From: Pocillopora verrucosa
Taxonomy: Eukaryota > Cnidaria > Anthozoa > Scleractinia > Pocilloporidae
Assembly (NCBI RefSeq): GCF_036669915.1
Contig: NC_089320.1
Location: 20,845,982-20,909,981 of the forward strand
Reading direction: 5' to 3'
DNA: 64,000 bases
Below the pieces are notes generated by a model. The model was not told the DNA's origin. It searched no databases and saw nothing but the letters and a program-made list of their open reading frames with translations. The stretch's first letter is position 1, and the number at the start of each line of letters is the position of its first letter. Shown here in pieces: positions 12,604 through 24,867 of this stretch. The position numbers and the translations under genes were made by a program.

Positions 12604-13233
12604 TTATTTTCTTCTAAACTCATGAATGTTACCCAAACTGGAACGGCGTTCCACAGCTCGATGCTTTTGCACATGTCCAAGCAACGCGGTGACGTCACTG
12701 TGGCGTCTGCGCATTAAAGCAGGTTTTGAGCTGAAAGCAGTAGAGCCTGGTGTAGAATTTTTAATTCCGGGAAGCGCGGTGACTTTTGAGCTTGAACAGT
12801 CTTGCGTTCGTCCCTTATTGAACGCGACTGATAAAAACTTGAAGTCGTTCTCGATCTCAAACAAAACATCTTTGCTTGCCTCTCTGTCATTAACTTCATC
12901 GTTTAGTTTTTCATACGATGAACACTGAGTTAAAGAGCGCCATTTTCTCGAATTTACCATTCCCGCGTTGAGCTTAGTCGATTCTATGGCTGGCAAACTA
13001 TTCCTTCGCAACATCAGCTTAGACTTTTCTGGTCCAGTGGGGCCCTTCTTCAAATCTCTACCAATTTTCTTAATTTTGTGGTCATGTTCTTGCAGGAGAT
13101 AGTTTTTTTCTCGATTGAGTTGATCCAACTTCTTTTGCAGAATACTTTCTTCTCTTCTATTAATCGCCATGACTTGTTCGACGCGTTGTTCGTTACACCA
13201 TTTTGAAGCCTTCCGCATGCGGTGTTTATCCAT
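12604..13233 (-). CDS. Basic/Ser-motif protein, tandem paralogue A
   Basis: A single coding exon of 209 aa starting at the ATG at 13233, where the sequence begins MDKHRMRKASKWC as in the second copy (MDKPRIRKPSKWC). The open frame continues upstream to 13296, but a splice acceptor (CTCAG|GTATC on the minus strand) lies there, so a 5'-UTR intron is likely. Residues 20-55 form a charged helix or coiled coil. Three blocks follow that are shared with paralogue B: LMLRRNSLPAIE, DVLFEIENDFKFLSVAF and ALMRRRHSDVT, then ERRSSLGNIHEF at the end. RRNSLP fits a 14-3-3 mode-I-like site, and RRRHSD and RRSSL fit basophilic kinase sites. No enzyme domain or membrane segment is seen. I do not recognise a named family; a phospho-regulated adaptor is inference only. 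Confidence 0.68.
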   Translation of the reverse strand: MDKHRMRKASKWCNEQRVEQVMAINRREESILQKKLDQLNREKNYLLQEHDHKIKKIGRDLKKGPTGPEKSKLMLRRNSLPAIESTKLNAGMVNSRKWRSLTQCSSYEKLNDEVNDREASKDVLFEIENDFKFLSVAFNKGRTQDCSSSKVTALPGIKNSTPGSTAFSSKPALMRRRHSDVTALLGHVQKHRAVERRSSLGNIHEFRRK

Positions 13234-15884
13234 AAGAAATAACGAGAACAGATACCTGAGGAGAAAATAAATGTTGGGTACTGAATATGTAAACATGTTA
13301 CGTAATATATGAAAGTATAGTCTTTCCTCACGAAACTTAATGCTTAAATATTTTAAGACTGAGCTGCCCGTAAGACACTAGGAAAATTCCAAAAGTTACC
13401 TTGCGAGTATAATCACAAGCTGCGATTGCAGCTCATTCAAGCTGACAATCGCTTTTATGCTTCATTGCTGAATACTTTCGAAAGGCAATTCTGCTTGAGC
13501 TTAGCGCGTTTGGTCCAAACTTCTTCGAGCCAGATTTTCCTAGAGAAAACTCTTTCTTCTTAAAATTGTCTCTAGACTTCAAAGGAAAAACGATGGCGCA
13601 GTTTGCAGTAAGACTATTTGTTTTGATGATAAACAAACGCTCGTAAGAGTATGAACGTACAATTTACCCTTGTTGGTAGTTCAGTTATTCATTTTTACCT
13701 GGGACACACAAGTGCTCTCGTTTTTTCAGGAATTAAATCCTCGATGCAAACTCATTAAGCCCAAAAGCCTCGGAAGAGAGTCAATGACTGCTTTACGAGT
13801 CTTTCTAGTGCATTGAATTGTTGAATCAAAAAGATCTACCGCCAAGAAAATAAAGGGACATGTACAGTGTTTGGAATGATATTTATTACGATGCTTACAG
13901 TTCAAGAAACACACCTCACTTTTGTAATATCACAATGCGTAATATTATAATGAGTGGCGCTATAACCTCTTCCTTTCACCTACCATCGCCAAGGGAACAT
14001 CAAGTCTCTCATTGAAAACAGCTTTCTGAGTACATCGTGAATTGATGGACGGTCTCAGTATATCACATTTTTTTATTTACCCAAAGTATTTCTGTGAATT
14101 TATTTAAGTAAAACAGTTAACGGTTTCATCGATTTACTCTACGCGCGAAGTTTGCAAAAGCGTGCGGTTCTCGTCTATTCAAATATGCTAATTTTAAGCT
14201 TCTTTAAGCAACCATTGGAAAGGTAAAAAAGTGCCTCACAAATTCGAGACTTTGTTCAAATGATACTTAATTCTTTTTCTTTGAAAGTATCCAATAAGCG
14301 TTTGAAACTTTTTCTGTAAACTTTTTCATATCGTTCGACTTCAGCTGTCCTTATTGCGGTTCCCTAGAGAACGATTCAAAAAGAGGCAACTATGATTCCT
14401 TTTAAAGAACCCTCGTAGTATCATTCAATTAAACAACTAACACCTGTAAAATCTTTTATTGATATTCTTTTCACCCTTAAAGTTTCCGCAACGGAATTAA
14501 GATATTCTCTGCCGGTAAATACAGTGTTTGTAACAAGTTCAAGTCGTGCGAAGGAGTATAAATTATGCACATTTCTGCGCTATTTATGGAATTTAATTTC
14601 AATTGATGAAAGGAAAAGGTTGAAGTGAGGTTATTATAAACCACAGTTGTGGTTCAGTTATCTTGCCGGCCATGAAGGTTGTATCTGCTCATATCAGTAA
14701 ACAACGTGTTGTAAACAAAGATGTAAGGTTAAAACTTCTTCTGAGTGATCCTTCAAAAGTAAGGCGTAAAGATGAAGAGATATCGATCATTATACGAAAA
14801 ACAATAACCTTTATTTGTGGGTCTTAATGAGATTTACCAAGGATTTACAAAGCATCACGTAACCTGTGCGCAGATGTTACCTTTACGCCGATTGCAACCG
14901 AGAATTTAACGTGAGTGTAAAGGTACTAAACAATAACGGAATTCTACTCTAATACGGGTGAAAAACAGTTTATTCTTAAAAAATTGCATCGTTTTCCCAA
15001 AATATTTTACCGATTCAATTGCACCGTGCATTGTATCGCGCATAGGCATCCCAAGCTCTCGATGTACCAGTGAATCTGGGCCCAGTTGTTCACAGGGCGG
15101 AGAACGCTATCTAACAGACAAATCGCTTTCCAGTTGACAGGTGTTAAAAAAACGTATTGTGCTATCTACCGGATAGAGATTTTCCCGGTGAACTGCGTTA
15201 TGCACCCTTCGAACAACCAGAGCCTGCATTGTTATGACGCAACCAGAATTGTATCAGCACAATGGTTGCGCTTAAACCAAAAAGCTGTCCGCGATTTAAC
15301 CCCTAAAATGTTTTCTTCGACTCAGTCCTGTGGATTTTTGGTCGATTTTCAGCGATCTAGGAAGTTTTCGTTCCTCCCATTTTTCCTGGCAAAGGCTTTA
15401 TCAATCCTTTCCTGGGAGAAGATACAAGAAGGAATGAGCAGTGTTTCTCAATTCAACCTTTTTCTTTGCAGAAACCTCTATATTTCTACTGTTATATAAT
15501 ATCCATGGATGACAGAAAAAATTCTTACACCGAGCTTGGTTACCTACGCTTACATTGTACATTGTGACTTCAGTGAGGGTATCATAGGGACTGTGAGGGG
15601 GGAGGGAGGGGGGGCGGGGAGATTTTGGTTCGGCAACGGCTGTTCCCCCCTCAGTTTCCCTTGAAAACCTTGTGATCTACCCAAAATCCTCCATCCCTTC
15701 CCCCCCCCCCCCCCCCCCCGAGACGATAGATAACGGCCTGCTCCTCAGTTTATCCTAGCGGCTTAGAAAGTAAAGAAAAGAGCATGCGCGGTTGGCAGGA
15801 TCGTTAGACGATTGCAGTACTCAGTTTTCGATTTATTCACACAAAAATATCTTTGTCATATTCACATAGGAAATCTTTGGATTT
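13234..15884. other. Intergenic between tandem paralogues
   Basis: Non-coding apart from the inverted-repeat element at 15078-15225. It holds a G-run at 15597-15618 and a run of 20 C at 15700-15719, both downstream of paralogue B. The upstream non-coding exon of paralogue A is probably within the first few hundred bases but was not pinned down. The open frame at 15086-15499 overlaps the repeat and is rejected. Confidence 0.45.
15078..15225. mobile_element. Short inverted-repeat (MITE-like) element
   Basis: The ends are inverted: GGGCCCAGTTGTTC at the left and GAACAACCAGAGCC at the right. The interior carries repeated inverted TATCnACCGGATA-like words (CGCTATCTAACAG, GCTATCTACCGGATAG, TTTCCCGGTGAACTGCG). 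This layout is that of a small non-autonomous foldback/MITE common in marine invertebrate genomes. It has no coding capacity and the copy is decayed. Confidence 0.6.
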
Positions 15885-16526
15885 CTAGCTTCTAGATCCA
15901 AACGTATGAATATCAGCCAAACTAGAACGGCGTTTCTCATTTCGATATCTTTGCATATGATCACGTAATGTCGTAACGTCACTGTGGCGTCTGCGCATTA
16001 GAGCAGCTTTTGAGTACGAGCCGGTGGAGCCTGGTGTAGAATTCCTAATTCTGGGAAACTTGGTGGCACTAGAGCTTGTTGGGCTTTGGTCTTTTTCGGT
16101 ACCAAAAGCGACTGATAAAAACTTGAAGTCGTTGTCTATCTCAAACAAAACATCTTCGCTTGCCGGTTTTTTATCATGTTCATCTTTCGGCTTTTCACGT
16201 GGAGAACATTGCGTCAAAGAGTGCGATCTTGCATTCATCATTCCCGCCCTGGGCTTATCCGGTTCTATGGCTGGTAAACTATTTCTTCGTAACATCAAGT
16301 TGGACCCTCCTGATCCATTGGAGAGCTTTTTGACACGCGCGTCAAAAGCTTTTTCAGTTTTCCAAATGTCGTACTCATACTCTCGCAGGAGATGGTTTTC
16401 TTCACGATGGAGCTGATCCAACGTTTGTTGCAGCATGATATCTTCTTTTCTGTTAAGCGCCATCATCTTTTTGACGCATTGTTCGCTGCACCATTTTGAG
16501 GGCTTCCGTATGCGGGGTTTATCCAT
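15885..16526 (-). CDS. Basic/Ser-motif protein, tandem paralogue B
   Basis: A single coding exon of 213 aa from ATG 16526, in the same orientation as paralogue A and about 2.7 kb away, so a tandem duplicate. A splice acceptor (CTTCTCAG) about 18 bases upstream again suggests a non-coding first exon. Shared blocks, in order, are MDKPRIRKPSKWC, a charged helix (LDQLHREENHLLREYEYD), LMLRRNSLPAIE, SLTQCS, DVLFEIDNDFKFLSVAF, IRNSTPGST, ALMRRRHSDVTTL and EKRRSSLADIHTF. The linkers between the blocks have diverged, including an indel near residue 60, while the phospho-site-like blocks and the DVLFEI-NDFKFLSVAF core have not. That pattern indicates purifying selection on both copies and supports them as real genes. 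Function is unknown. Confidence 0.68.
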   Translation of the reverse strand: MDKPRIRKPSKWCSEQCVKKMMALNRKEDIMLQQTLDQLHREENHLLREYEYDIWKTEKAFDARVKKLSNGSGGSNLMLRRNSLPAIEPDKPRAGMMNARSHSLTQCSPREKPKDEHDKKPASEDVLFEIDNDFKFLSVAFGTEKDQSPTSSSATKFPRIRNSTPGSTGSYSKAALMRRRHSDVTTLRDHMQRYRNEKRRSSLADIHTFGSRS

Positions 16527-19500
16527 ACGAAGTGCTGGGAACCACCTCTGAGAAGATAATAAATCTTAGATTATTTTACTTTTGAAAAAATAAATAAAGA
16601 ACAAATGGTAATTAAAATCTAGAGGCTGGCATCATCGAACTTAGCTGCGCGATTCACGGTGTTGTGCGACTCCGATTAGCGGCAAGGGATGAAAATAAAG
16701 CGCAAGAGATCATTTGAAGAAAAGAGTAAGACTGCTCTTGAACTCTCTTCATCATTTTTATCTCCTTTGTTCCGTGCACGCCTGTTGTTGTTGTTGTTTC
16801 GGTTTTTTTTCTTCTTTTCAGCGGATAGAAGACTGGCTCCCCGGCCAACACACGCCCAAAAGAGATCTCGGGTTTGCTTATAAGCGGGTAAGTGATGCCA
16901 ATTTTTTCAGCACAACACGCTTTAATAAGAACGAGGAATATACGTCCGTAATTAGCTTCTTGAGACCGATTGACCAGCTATATGGAATGTAGAAAGTAGA
17001 CGGGGCTTAGAGCTGTTAAGCAGAGCTTTTGTTAGCCAGTTAGGATGGTGCTTTGATACCCAGAACCTCAGATGATGCGACGAGCAAGGAGACACTTGTC
17101 TTCTCCTTTGCACGCGCTGACCGAAATCATTTAAGCGTTATACGAATGCCAACCAGCGCCTACTACACAGGTCAATATTTTTACAGCAATTTTAAACTTT
17201 CCGAGCAATCACGGAATGTTTTGCCTTTGCTGTTTACTGAATAAAGCGTTTAGTCCTAATGAGAAAAGGCCGTGATTATTTGAGAGTTTTTAGGGAAACT
17301 TCGAGGTCACAATTTCGTGTAATCTTTCTATTCAGCCAAAAAAAAAATACATAAACTTATTGTTATCAGTATTTTATCCTGCAGTTTTTTTAATATGATC
17401 TCGACTGGCCATGCGCCTCTTCTGATTCTACGTTAAAATTGATTTTGTGGGTTTTTTTTATCTGATGTGGTGTGATCAAGTTATGCAATAACAGAAAGTT
17501 TAACCTAAACTCAAGAGCACTGAGCGCTCAAACAATTTTAGGTTAAGTTCACGGTGCCGTGTACTAATACATTGTGCGCATTCACTGCTCGGTAAAATTA
17601 AAGTGAAAAAGTGATTCATTCAATTGCTTTTATGTTTCAGTGCGGAATGTTGTTAAAAGCAATTTCTGTTTGCACTTAGCGAGTTCAGTCCAAACCATTA
17701 AAGCCCAGAAAAATATTGTAGTTTTGCTTTAGCTCAATCATTTTTACACTTTAAGGTGAGCAGAGATAGCGCCCATCGCAATGAGACTTTTTATTCTGTT
17801 AGTGCATTAAACAAACGCTTTTAAAGATCACTGTTATCATAAAATTTATCCCGTCGAAGTGGTAGCGACAGAAATTAATTCTCACCTTTATTCTTCACCA
17901 GTGGACTTGATTTTCAAGAAACAAACCCTCGATGCAAACCCGCTCAGCTCAAAAGACTCAGAGAGAGTTAATTATTGTTTTTTTATTTTGCTCTGTTGGT
18001 GATTAAAAAAAGAAGTAAGTTTGTGAAATTTGAATGGGTCTTTGTTCTACAGGCCTTTATGTTTCAGGGAAAGGTTTAATTTGTTATTAGTTAGAAGATT
18101 AAGTAAATGAGTTACCATTATTAGGAAAATACGATATCAGAAATGAATTGCTTTGTCGGGGTGATATTGCTTAGTGTTAGACAATAGAAAGCGGTCCAAA
18201 TGTGAGATTATGCAGTCATTAAATTTAGTTCTGCTGCCTTCATAGAGTTCGAAAATCTAGATTACCCCTTTGATGCGACTGAATCACAAAAATTGACCTG
18301 GACAATAAGCGACTTGTTCATTGTTCAAAATTAAACTTACTCCGGCCCTTGAGTTCTAAAAATACACCTCAGCCGGGGCCCCTGACCTCACTCACTGAAA
18401 TACAAAAACAATCAATATGTGTGTTTATTTACGCAGAATCGCCAAGGGAACGGTAATCGATGGTTGAAAAAACAGTTTGGACAACCTTTCCCTAGCCAGC
18501 TGAGTAACCTTAATATTGGTCTCGCAGCCCTCTGTCCGAGGAAAGATTTGGGATCAGTAGAGGAAAGGTTTACCTGGGATCAGTGCCCAGACCCCTACCA
18601 GCTGAGCGGCCTTACTTACCTCTCATTCCTGAATTCTTTCCTATTTTAAGCCATCTCCTTTTATCTGAACATTTATTTTAGTGAACGGTGTCAAGAGGGC
18701 CTAAAGCTAACAGCGGAAGGACATTTATTTAATTAAAACAACCCTCTCAGCTCCTAGAGAAAGACTGAGGCCCGTTGATTGTGTAAAATTAGACCTCGTG
18801 TGAATAACTGGCGCTTTGTTTTCAGAGCTAAAGATAATGGTGACCACACGCAGATTTTAGTTATTTATATTTAGGGGAAAAGCAATAAGGATTCATGTCG
18901 AAAAAAAAATTGAATGGATGTTTTTTCTTTTGCACAGAGTATTTTTTTCTCAAGTGAAAATTAGGATTCTACAGTCTGCGACCGGAAGAATTAACTTGGC
19001 CGATGAAAAGTGGTAGGGCGGTACGGCCAATACAAGGATACAACTCTTACAGTTTTCCAAATTTCGGTGGAAAAGTATTTTCCATCATTCATAACACCAA
19101 TCATCAATAAAAACCCCCCGAGGTCTGCTGCTACCCTCAGGGAGACAATTTTTTCCCTATGAGCCAACCATATTTCACAGTCATTAGCTATTTCTTTAAT
19201 TTTGGGAATTGTTGTACTTCCCTCGAGTACCCGTTTCTACACAAATATTTAAAAAAGGATCAAAGTAAACGTGCTTCTCAATTTCTCCAGTTTTTCTTCC
19301 GATGACAAGAAAACTATAAAAGATCGAATTCGAAAACCGGAACTCACGTATTTCGCTTCTAAGTAGCCAGAATTTAAAAAAAAAACAACTAAATATCTGA
19401 CACGTGACTCCTTTATAAACAAACATGGCGTAGGTATTTTAGTTAATTTGAATCGTATTTCACAGCAACATTTTTCTGAATCCAACAATTAAGTCAAAAA

Positions 19501-21899
19501 TTTATTCGATTACGGTGTCAAACGATTTCCCTTTAGTCATCCTTGCCTTCTTATTAGAACACAATAAGTCGCTAGAAATACGTGGATAAACCTAATTTAG
19601 ACTTCCTTGTTGCTATTTTGATCCCGGAAATTATTCTAGTTTGCATATTAGATCGCCTTTGTGACAGACGTCAATTCGTGCGTAAGCGCGTTAATTAAAG
19701 AAAAGAGGAGACGTAAAAAGATGCAAATATTGAGCGTTATTTTCAGGTTCGACGAATTTGTGTATTTTTACTCCGACTTAGTGGTAGTCATTTTTTTCCC
19801 TTTTTATTTTTTTTTATTTCTGTGACGCAGAGTCCTAAAATTTCCCACGTTGAAATACCTAAAGAGATAAATTTCCCAAGTTTCAGTTGAAAATTGACGC
19901 TATTTATAATAAAACGCACAGGAAACTTATACCTGTTAGCAATTTATATTTCGTAATCTTATAGAATTTTCTGAATATTTATTTTAAGCCTAAAAAATGT
20001 CGTCTAAAGCTATATGCTGCAGTGACCTTAAATGGTCATGAAAACTTCTGCCGCAGATAAGACTGAATTTTAGCTCGAGTGATGTAAATGAGATGTTTGG
20101 ACTTGAAATTTTCATAACTTATGTGTAAAACTCCGAAGTCACCTTTTGTGAAAAGTCTGGAGCCGATTCAGTACAAAGTGGTCTCTATCTGAAACAAACT
20201 TGGAAAGAGTACGATTGCCGCAGCAAAGGAAACCTACCGATTTTCTAGCTTCCGTCTCGCTTTCAACCCGCTAGCCATAAACATTCTGATCACACATGAT
20301 CGATTCACGTTACCTATCAGCATGAACATTTTGCTGGATTTTCAATTCTGGATATTGCATAGGGTTTTTATTTATTATTTCTTATTATTATTATTTTTTT
20401 AATTAGACTTAGGGTTATATTTGCGGTATGCTGCACGACGAATAAATCTTAACTCATTCCGTTTCATAACGGAGAAAATAGTGTATAATTTATGCTTTTG
20501 GAAGAAGCATGGACACATATAGATTACTACATAGCGCGGCCGACATGTTGACGGAAATTGCAGGGCTTCCTATGTTACTGGGAAATTACGCCTTTGTAAA
20601 CGTCTTTAATTTATTCACAAGGAAACGAAACTGCCAAGTGTAACAAAATCCCTTTAGTCTCGCCGACCCCTAGACAGTTTTCGTGTTGGAAATAAAACAA
20701 TACTTTCCTCTCCTTCCACCCCCTCCCAAAAAAAAAAGACCCTCAAAAAGTTCCGCAAATGCACCAAGTTCCTCAACCCATTCCTTCTACAAGTAGAGTG
20801 GTTTGATCTAAACGTTCATAGCGTCTAAAGAGTTTCCCCTTCCAACTAACTTTTGATCGATCTTTAAACGCCTTGTAAACGGCTTAAATATTAAATAGAA
20901 TACATGAATTGTTATAAATTAGGAAATAAACATCTATCTTGCTTGGAACAATGACAGAATGGCTAACCTGGATACGGATTAACATATATTTTTTAATAAA
21001 TGCAATTGCTCATTAATAAAACTTGTGATAAACGTGATTCCCTTATTTCGTGTAAGGGCGGCTTTCACCAATTCGATTTCAAAATTTCTGCTTGCTTTAA
21101 AATATGCTTTTCAGTAATTATCATATACTGAGCTTTGGAAGATCGCTGACTATGCTGTTAGAACGCTTTCATCACGTAAAAGACAGCTGCATGTGTTCTT
21201 GCGTTGATGAAAATAGCCGACCGGCGAATTTCACGAAATGAGCATTGTGCTTGTAAGCACTTTTGATTCCCCCGAAATCTTAAAAAAAATATATATTTGA
21301 GTATCCCTTTCGGGATAATGTCATTTCTTGACCTATAAAAGCAATACTTTACTACAAAAATTTTAAGAGGGTTTAACTCATTTAAAATAATTTAAGTTGC
21401 ATACATTTTATTGTGAATCGTTAAATAATTACTTCCTTTTGTCAAGTATTTGCAGACAGTCAGTCTTATACGGAACTAGCGACCGGGAAACAGCTCGTTC
21501 CAAAAGATCTACTCTAAGGAATTGGAGTTTAAATATACATCGTCCCAACAGTGCAGCCTGTAACAGCAAACGTGACAGGATGATTTAGATATTTTAAGAA
21601 AAACTCTAAGTTCACTTAAACCAACGCTGCTAATCAAAATTCCATCACGAACAACGCCTCCTAAACCCAACTGAGTAAACTGGCGATGATAAACAGAATT
21701 GTGTCTGATGTTACCATATGAAGATCGTTGATACCATTTTCAGGAGAAATTACGGGAAACGCTAGCTCTTAAGAAAATAAATCATGACTCTTATAATTTC
21801 CTAAACTACAAATTTCCCTTAAGAGTTTCGCTTCCTGTCGCTGACACTTTTCTTCGTTCTTGCCTAGGCTCTTCAATTTGCGTGCAAGCACTTCGATAA

Positions 21900-22375
21900 T
21901 TTACAAAAACAACAGCGTTTTATTGTTTGGGCATTAAAAGTTTCTCGTATGCTTTTACGAAAGTAGATACTTCATACAACAGAAATGGTTGAAGATATGT
22001 CAGGTGAAACGAGTTTACATTCCGGTCACGTAACCCGCAACGCAGAACGCAGAAAGTCACGGGCGACAGCAAACAAGGCAAATTTAGTTTCAAATTTCGA
22101 AGTCCTTTATTCGTTTGTGCAAGCAAGAAGGGAAGCAAGTTAGACACATGCAGAAAAGCAAATTTTGAAGAAGTCTGCCTCAGTGGAAAGCCAGGCTCTC
22201 TGCCAACTTACAAAAGCAACAGCATTTTATTGTTTTGGTGTTAACGTTTTAGAACGGAAATGGTTGAAGATATGTCAAGTACAACGAGTTTACATTCTGG
22301 TCACGTAAACCCGCGACGCAACATGCAGAAATTCATGGGCGACAACAAGAAAGGCAAATTTAGTTTCAAATTTCT
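21900..22375. repeat. Two-copy local duplication flanking a MOS fragment
   Basis: The sequence from about 21900 (TTACAAAAACAACAGCGTTTTATTG) through the block starting GAAATGGTTGAAGATATGTC (21983-22098) recurs at about 22205-22375 with scattered substitutions and an internal deletion. The 95-bp MOS-derived fragment lies between the copies. Confidence 0.65.
22099..22193 (+). pseudogene. Truncated duplicate of the MOS 5' end
   Basis: These 95 bases align without gaps to 24830-24924, which cover the last 38 bases of MOS leader and the first 19 codons, with about seven substitutions. The codon matching the MOS start is AAG instead of ATG, and the homology stops at GGAAAGCCA. It cannot make a kinase and is best read as a fragment left by a local duplication. 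Confidence 0.75.
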
Positions 22376-24609
22376 TCTCCGCTGAAAGGAAACCAAAATA
22401 TTTTGAGGACAATAATAGTCATGAAAATCTTGATGCTTATTCCACGAACCAAAATTTTTAATGGAAAAAAATTCATTCGACAGGTTAAGAAGTTATCTTC
22501 CGAGTGACAATGTCACAAAAAAAAAATTATTATTTATCTGAAAACAAGTTAAAATCAATTAACAACAATGATCCCAGGCAGTTATAGCCATAGTCTACTC
22601 AGGTAGACCAGAAGAATTCCTCTTTGGCAAAGTTCAAGTTTAATTTTTATAACGATTATAAGAATTCGTTTTACGTGATGCAGTGCATTCTTCTCTTCAA
22701 TAAATGGTTCAACAGAATATAGAATATTTATGGAAATAAATGACGATTATCTGTAGTCTGTTTACCAATTATTCAATTTCCGGTAAATATGATATGCAAT
22801 CGACCTTGACTCTTTTGTTAGTACACAAGTCTAAACGTGATTTTCGTCATTTGAAAACGACCCCGTTAACTACTGCCACTTTGCAAATGACAAATATTCC
22901 TATCTTTCTCTAACCTGAAGAAAAGGGAAATGAAGTTTTGTGCTGATAAGACTGAAGGAAAAGCTCGCTGTTTTTGGAATAAAAAAAGCTGCAACTGACA
23001 GCTACTCTAACAAAAAAAAATCTTCAATTTCCTTAGGCTCCTATGTATACGTAAGTGTTTTACGTGCGAGCATTCAGAAAAATTAAGAAATCTATCCTTA
23101 AACTGCTCAAAATTTTGAATCTATATTTCCATCCCCAATTTACTTTTTCCCAAGGTTGAGTGAGTCAACAGAGCATCTAACGCAAAATATTATTTTGTTG
23201 CAACAACGCAGTATATCACATGTGAAGAATCACGTTCGCGCTCGCTCTAATTCTAAAATGAATTTTTTGAAGAGCAATCTGCTATGTACCAGCTTTTTGC
23301 CCATTTTCTAACATGGCAGAATTTGTAGAAATTATTACATCGATATATATAGCTTGTTAAATATAAATTATGTTCACGTAATGAAAACTGCCTTTTAGCA
23401 AAGTCTTTCTAAAAGCCATTTCCGTCACGCAAGAGAATGCAAGTTTTAGCTATACTTCAGCTTGTGTACAAGAGTTTCGATAGGAACAAATTGGAAACAT
23501 GCAAAAGTTTTGAAAAAAAGTCTGCTTAAGACATTTCTGGAGCTTTTGCAATGACTTGTCGATTAACACGAGGAATTGCATGAGGACAACCACGCTTTTG
23601 GAGATTTCACAAGTTCACGTGCGGTAGTCTAAGGCCCTTTAACCGTCATGTGGGTAGTCCCGTGATATGCAACTGCTCGAAGTTCGGGGGCCCCTAGAAA
23701 ATCACCTGAGGCTCCAAACTCCGAAGTAAATCACCTTCAGTGCCAAGTAGACTTTATTAAAAAATAAACCGAATTTTTATGAGATTTCGGTGACATCAGT
23801 GGAAATGAGTTTCGTCATAGTATTCCTTTGGAATCTAGTAAGTGTCATCGGGGAGATACCCTCTTTCACTGAAAGCGGATATTACTGACCAGGGTCAACT
23901 AGCAAAGAAAATGGCGAAATTTCCTAGAAACTGACTCAAGGTTAATACCATCTTTATCACAATAGCAAATGATTCCTCAAAATGTCTTCCCCTTTATTGA
24001 GATTCTTATTTATTTACTTCCTTAGCGGTGTTCCACCTAAGAGGACCTCTCGTGGGTGCCTTGGCTTTTATTATTTGCTTGGACACTTTGCGTTCAATAT
24101 TCCCAAACCAAATTTTCCCGAGGTGATGTAATATTACTTATTACCAAAAATAGGAATTTCTATAGTGTAGATGCAACGCTGTACACAAATTACAAGCTGT
24201 AATCCTGGTGTAAATAAATCATGCTTTCATCATTGAAATTATCAACTGTTCAAAACACGAAAAGATGCCTTTCTGTGCGACTGACTTTTGAAAAAACTGT
24301 AAAAATTTGGGGATTAAATCAATTTGAAGAACGTAGTGTTCGAGGAAGTTGAATAAGTGATGAGCTGTGGGAAGGTACTAGGGAACTTTGGCCACTAAAT
24401 CAGGCGGAGGAAATTTGTCGCTTTTTACCGATCTAATTATAGTTTAAAGAACGAAGCCAGTGGTATGCTTAATCTACATAAAACAAGTTTCTTTCGGAAG
24501 AAGAACTGATCGCATCGCCGACATCTAAAACACGTTCTTCAATTCGCGTGGCAGATTTTGGCATCCCTTGTGAGTTCCTCTTTATTGTGTCACGTTCGAT
24601 ACCGGATAT

Positions 24610-24867
24610 TTCTAGAAGCCTTTTTGATTGGCCTCAAAAACAATGAGATGGTATTTGAACCAATCAGAACACCGTTTTATGTTATGGTTTTTGTTATGGC
24701 GCGCCACAGATTGAACTTGTGATTAGGATGTTGCACTTAAACGATTACCTCACTTTTTTGTAGTCATATGCGTGTCACAAGCGAAGCCGTTCTTTGCTGG
24801 TCCGGGGAAAAGTACAACTGTCATTAAGTGAAGTCCTTCATTCGTTTGAGCAAGCAAGAAGGGAAGC
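24610..24867 (+). promoter_or_regulatory. Probable MOS promoter with paired CCAAT boxes
   Basis: Two CCAAT elements in opposite orientation (GATTGG near 24626 and CCAATCAG near 24660) lie roughly 205-245 bases upstream of the MOS ATG. No TATA box is evident. Assignment is by position and motif only. Confidence 0.35.

Larger units (their letters stand above)
16527..24829. other. Long AT-rich intergenic region, no intact gene
   Basis: Over 8 kb with only short open frames. A non-coding first exon of paralogue B may lie in the first few hundred bases. Other contents are AT-rich tracts (for example 20360-20400), a local duplication at 21900-22375 and the promoter side of MOS at the right end. 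No other repeat or RNA gene was recognised. Confidence 0.45.

Noticed and set aside
12626..12928. Plus-strand frame opposite paralogue A (and 16024-16416 opposite paralogue B)
   Set aside because: The minus-strand frames carry the patches conserved between paralogues; the plus-strand frames are their reflections.
15086..15499. 137-codon open frame on the plus strand
   Set aside because: Its first third is the inverted-repeat element at 15078-15225, and the rest shows no protein-like pattern or splice context.
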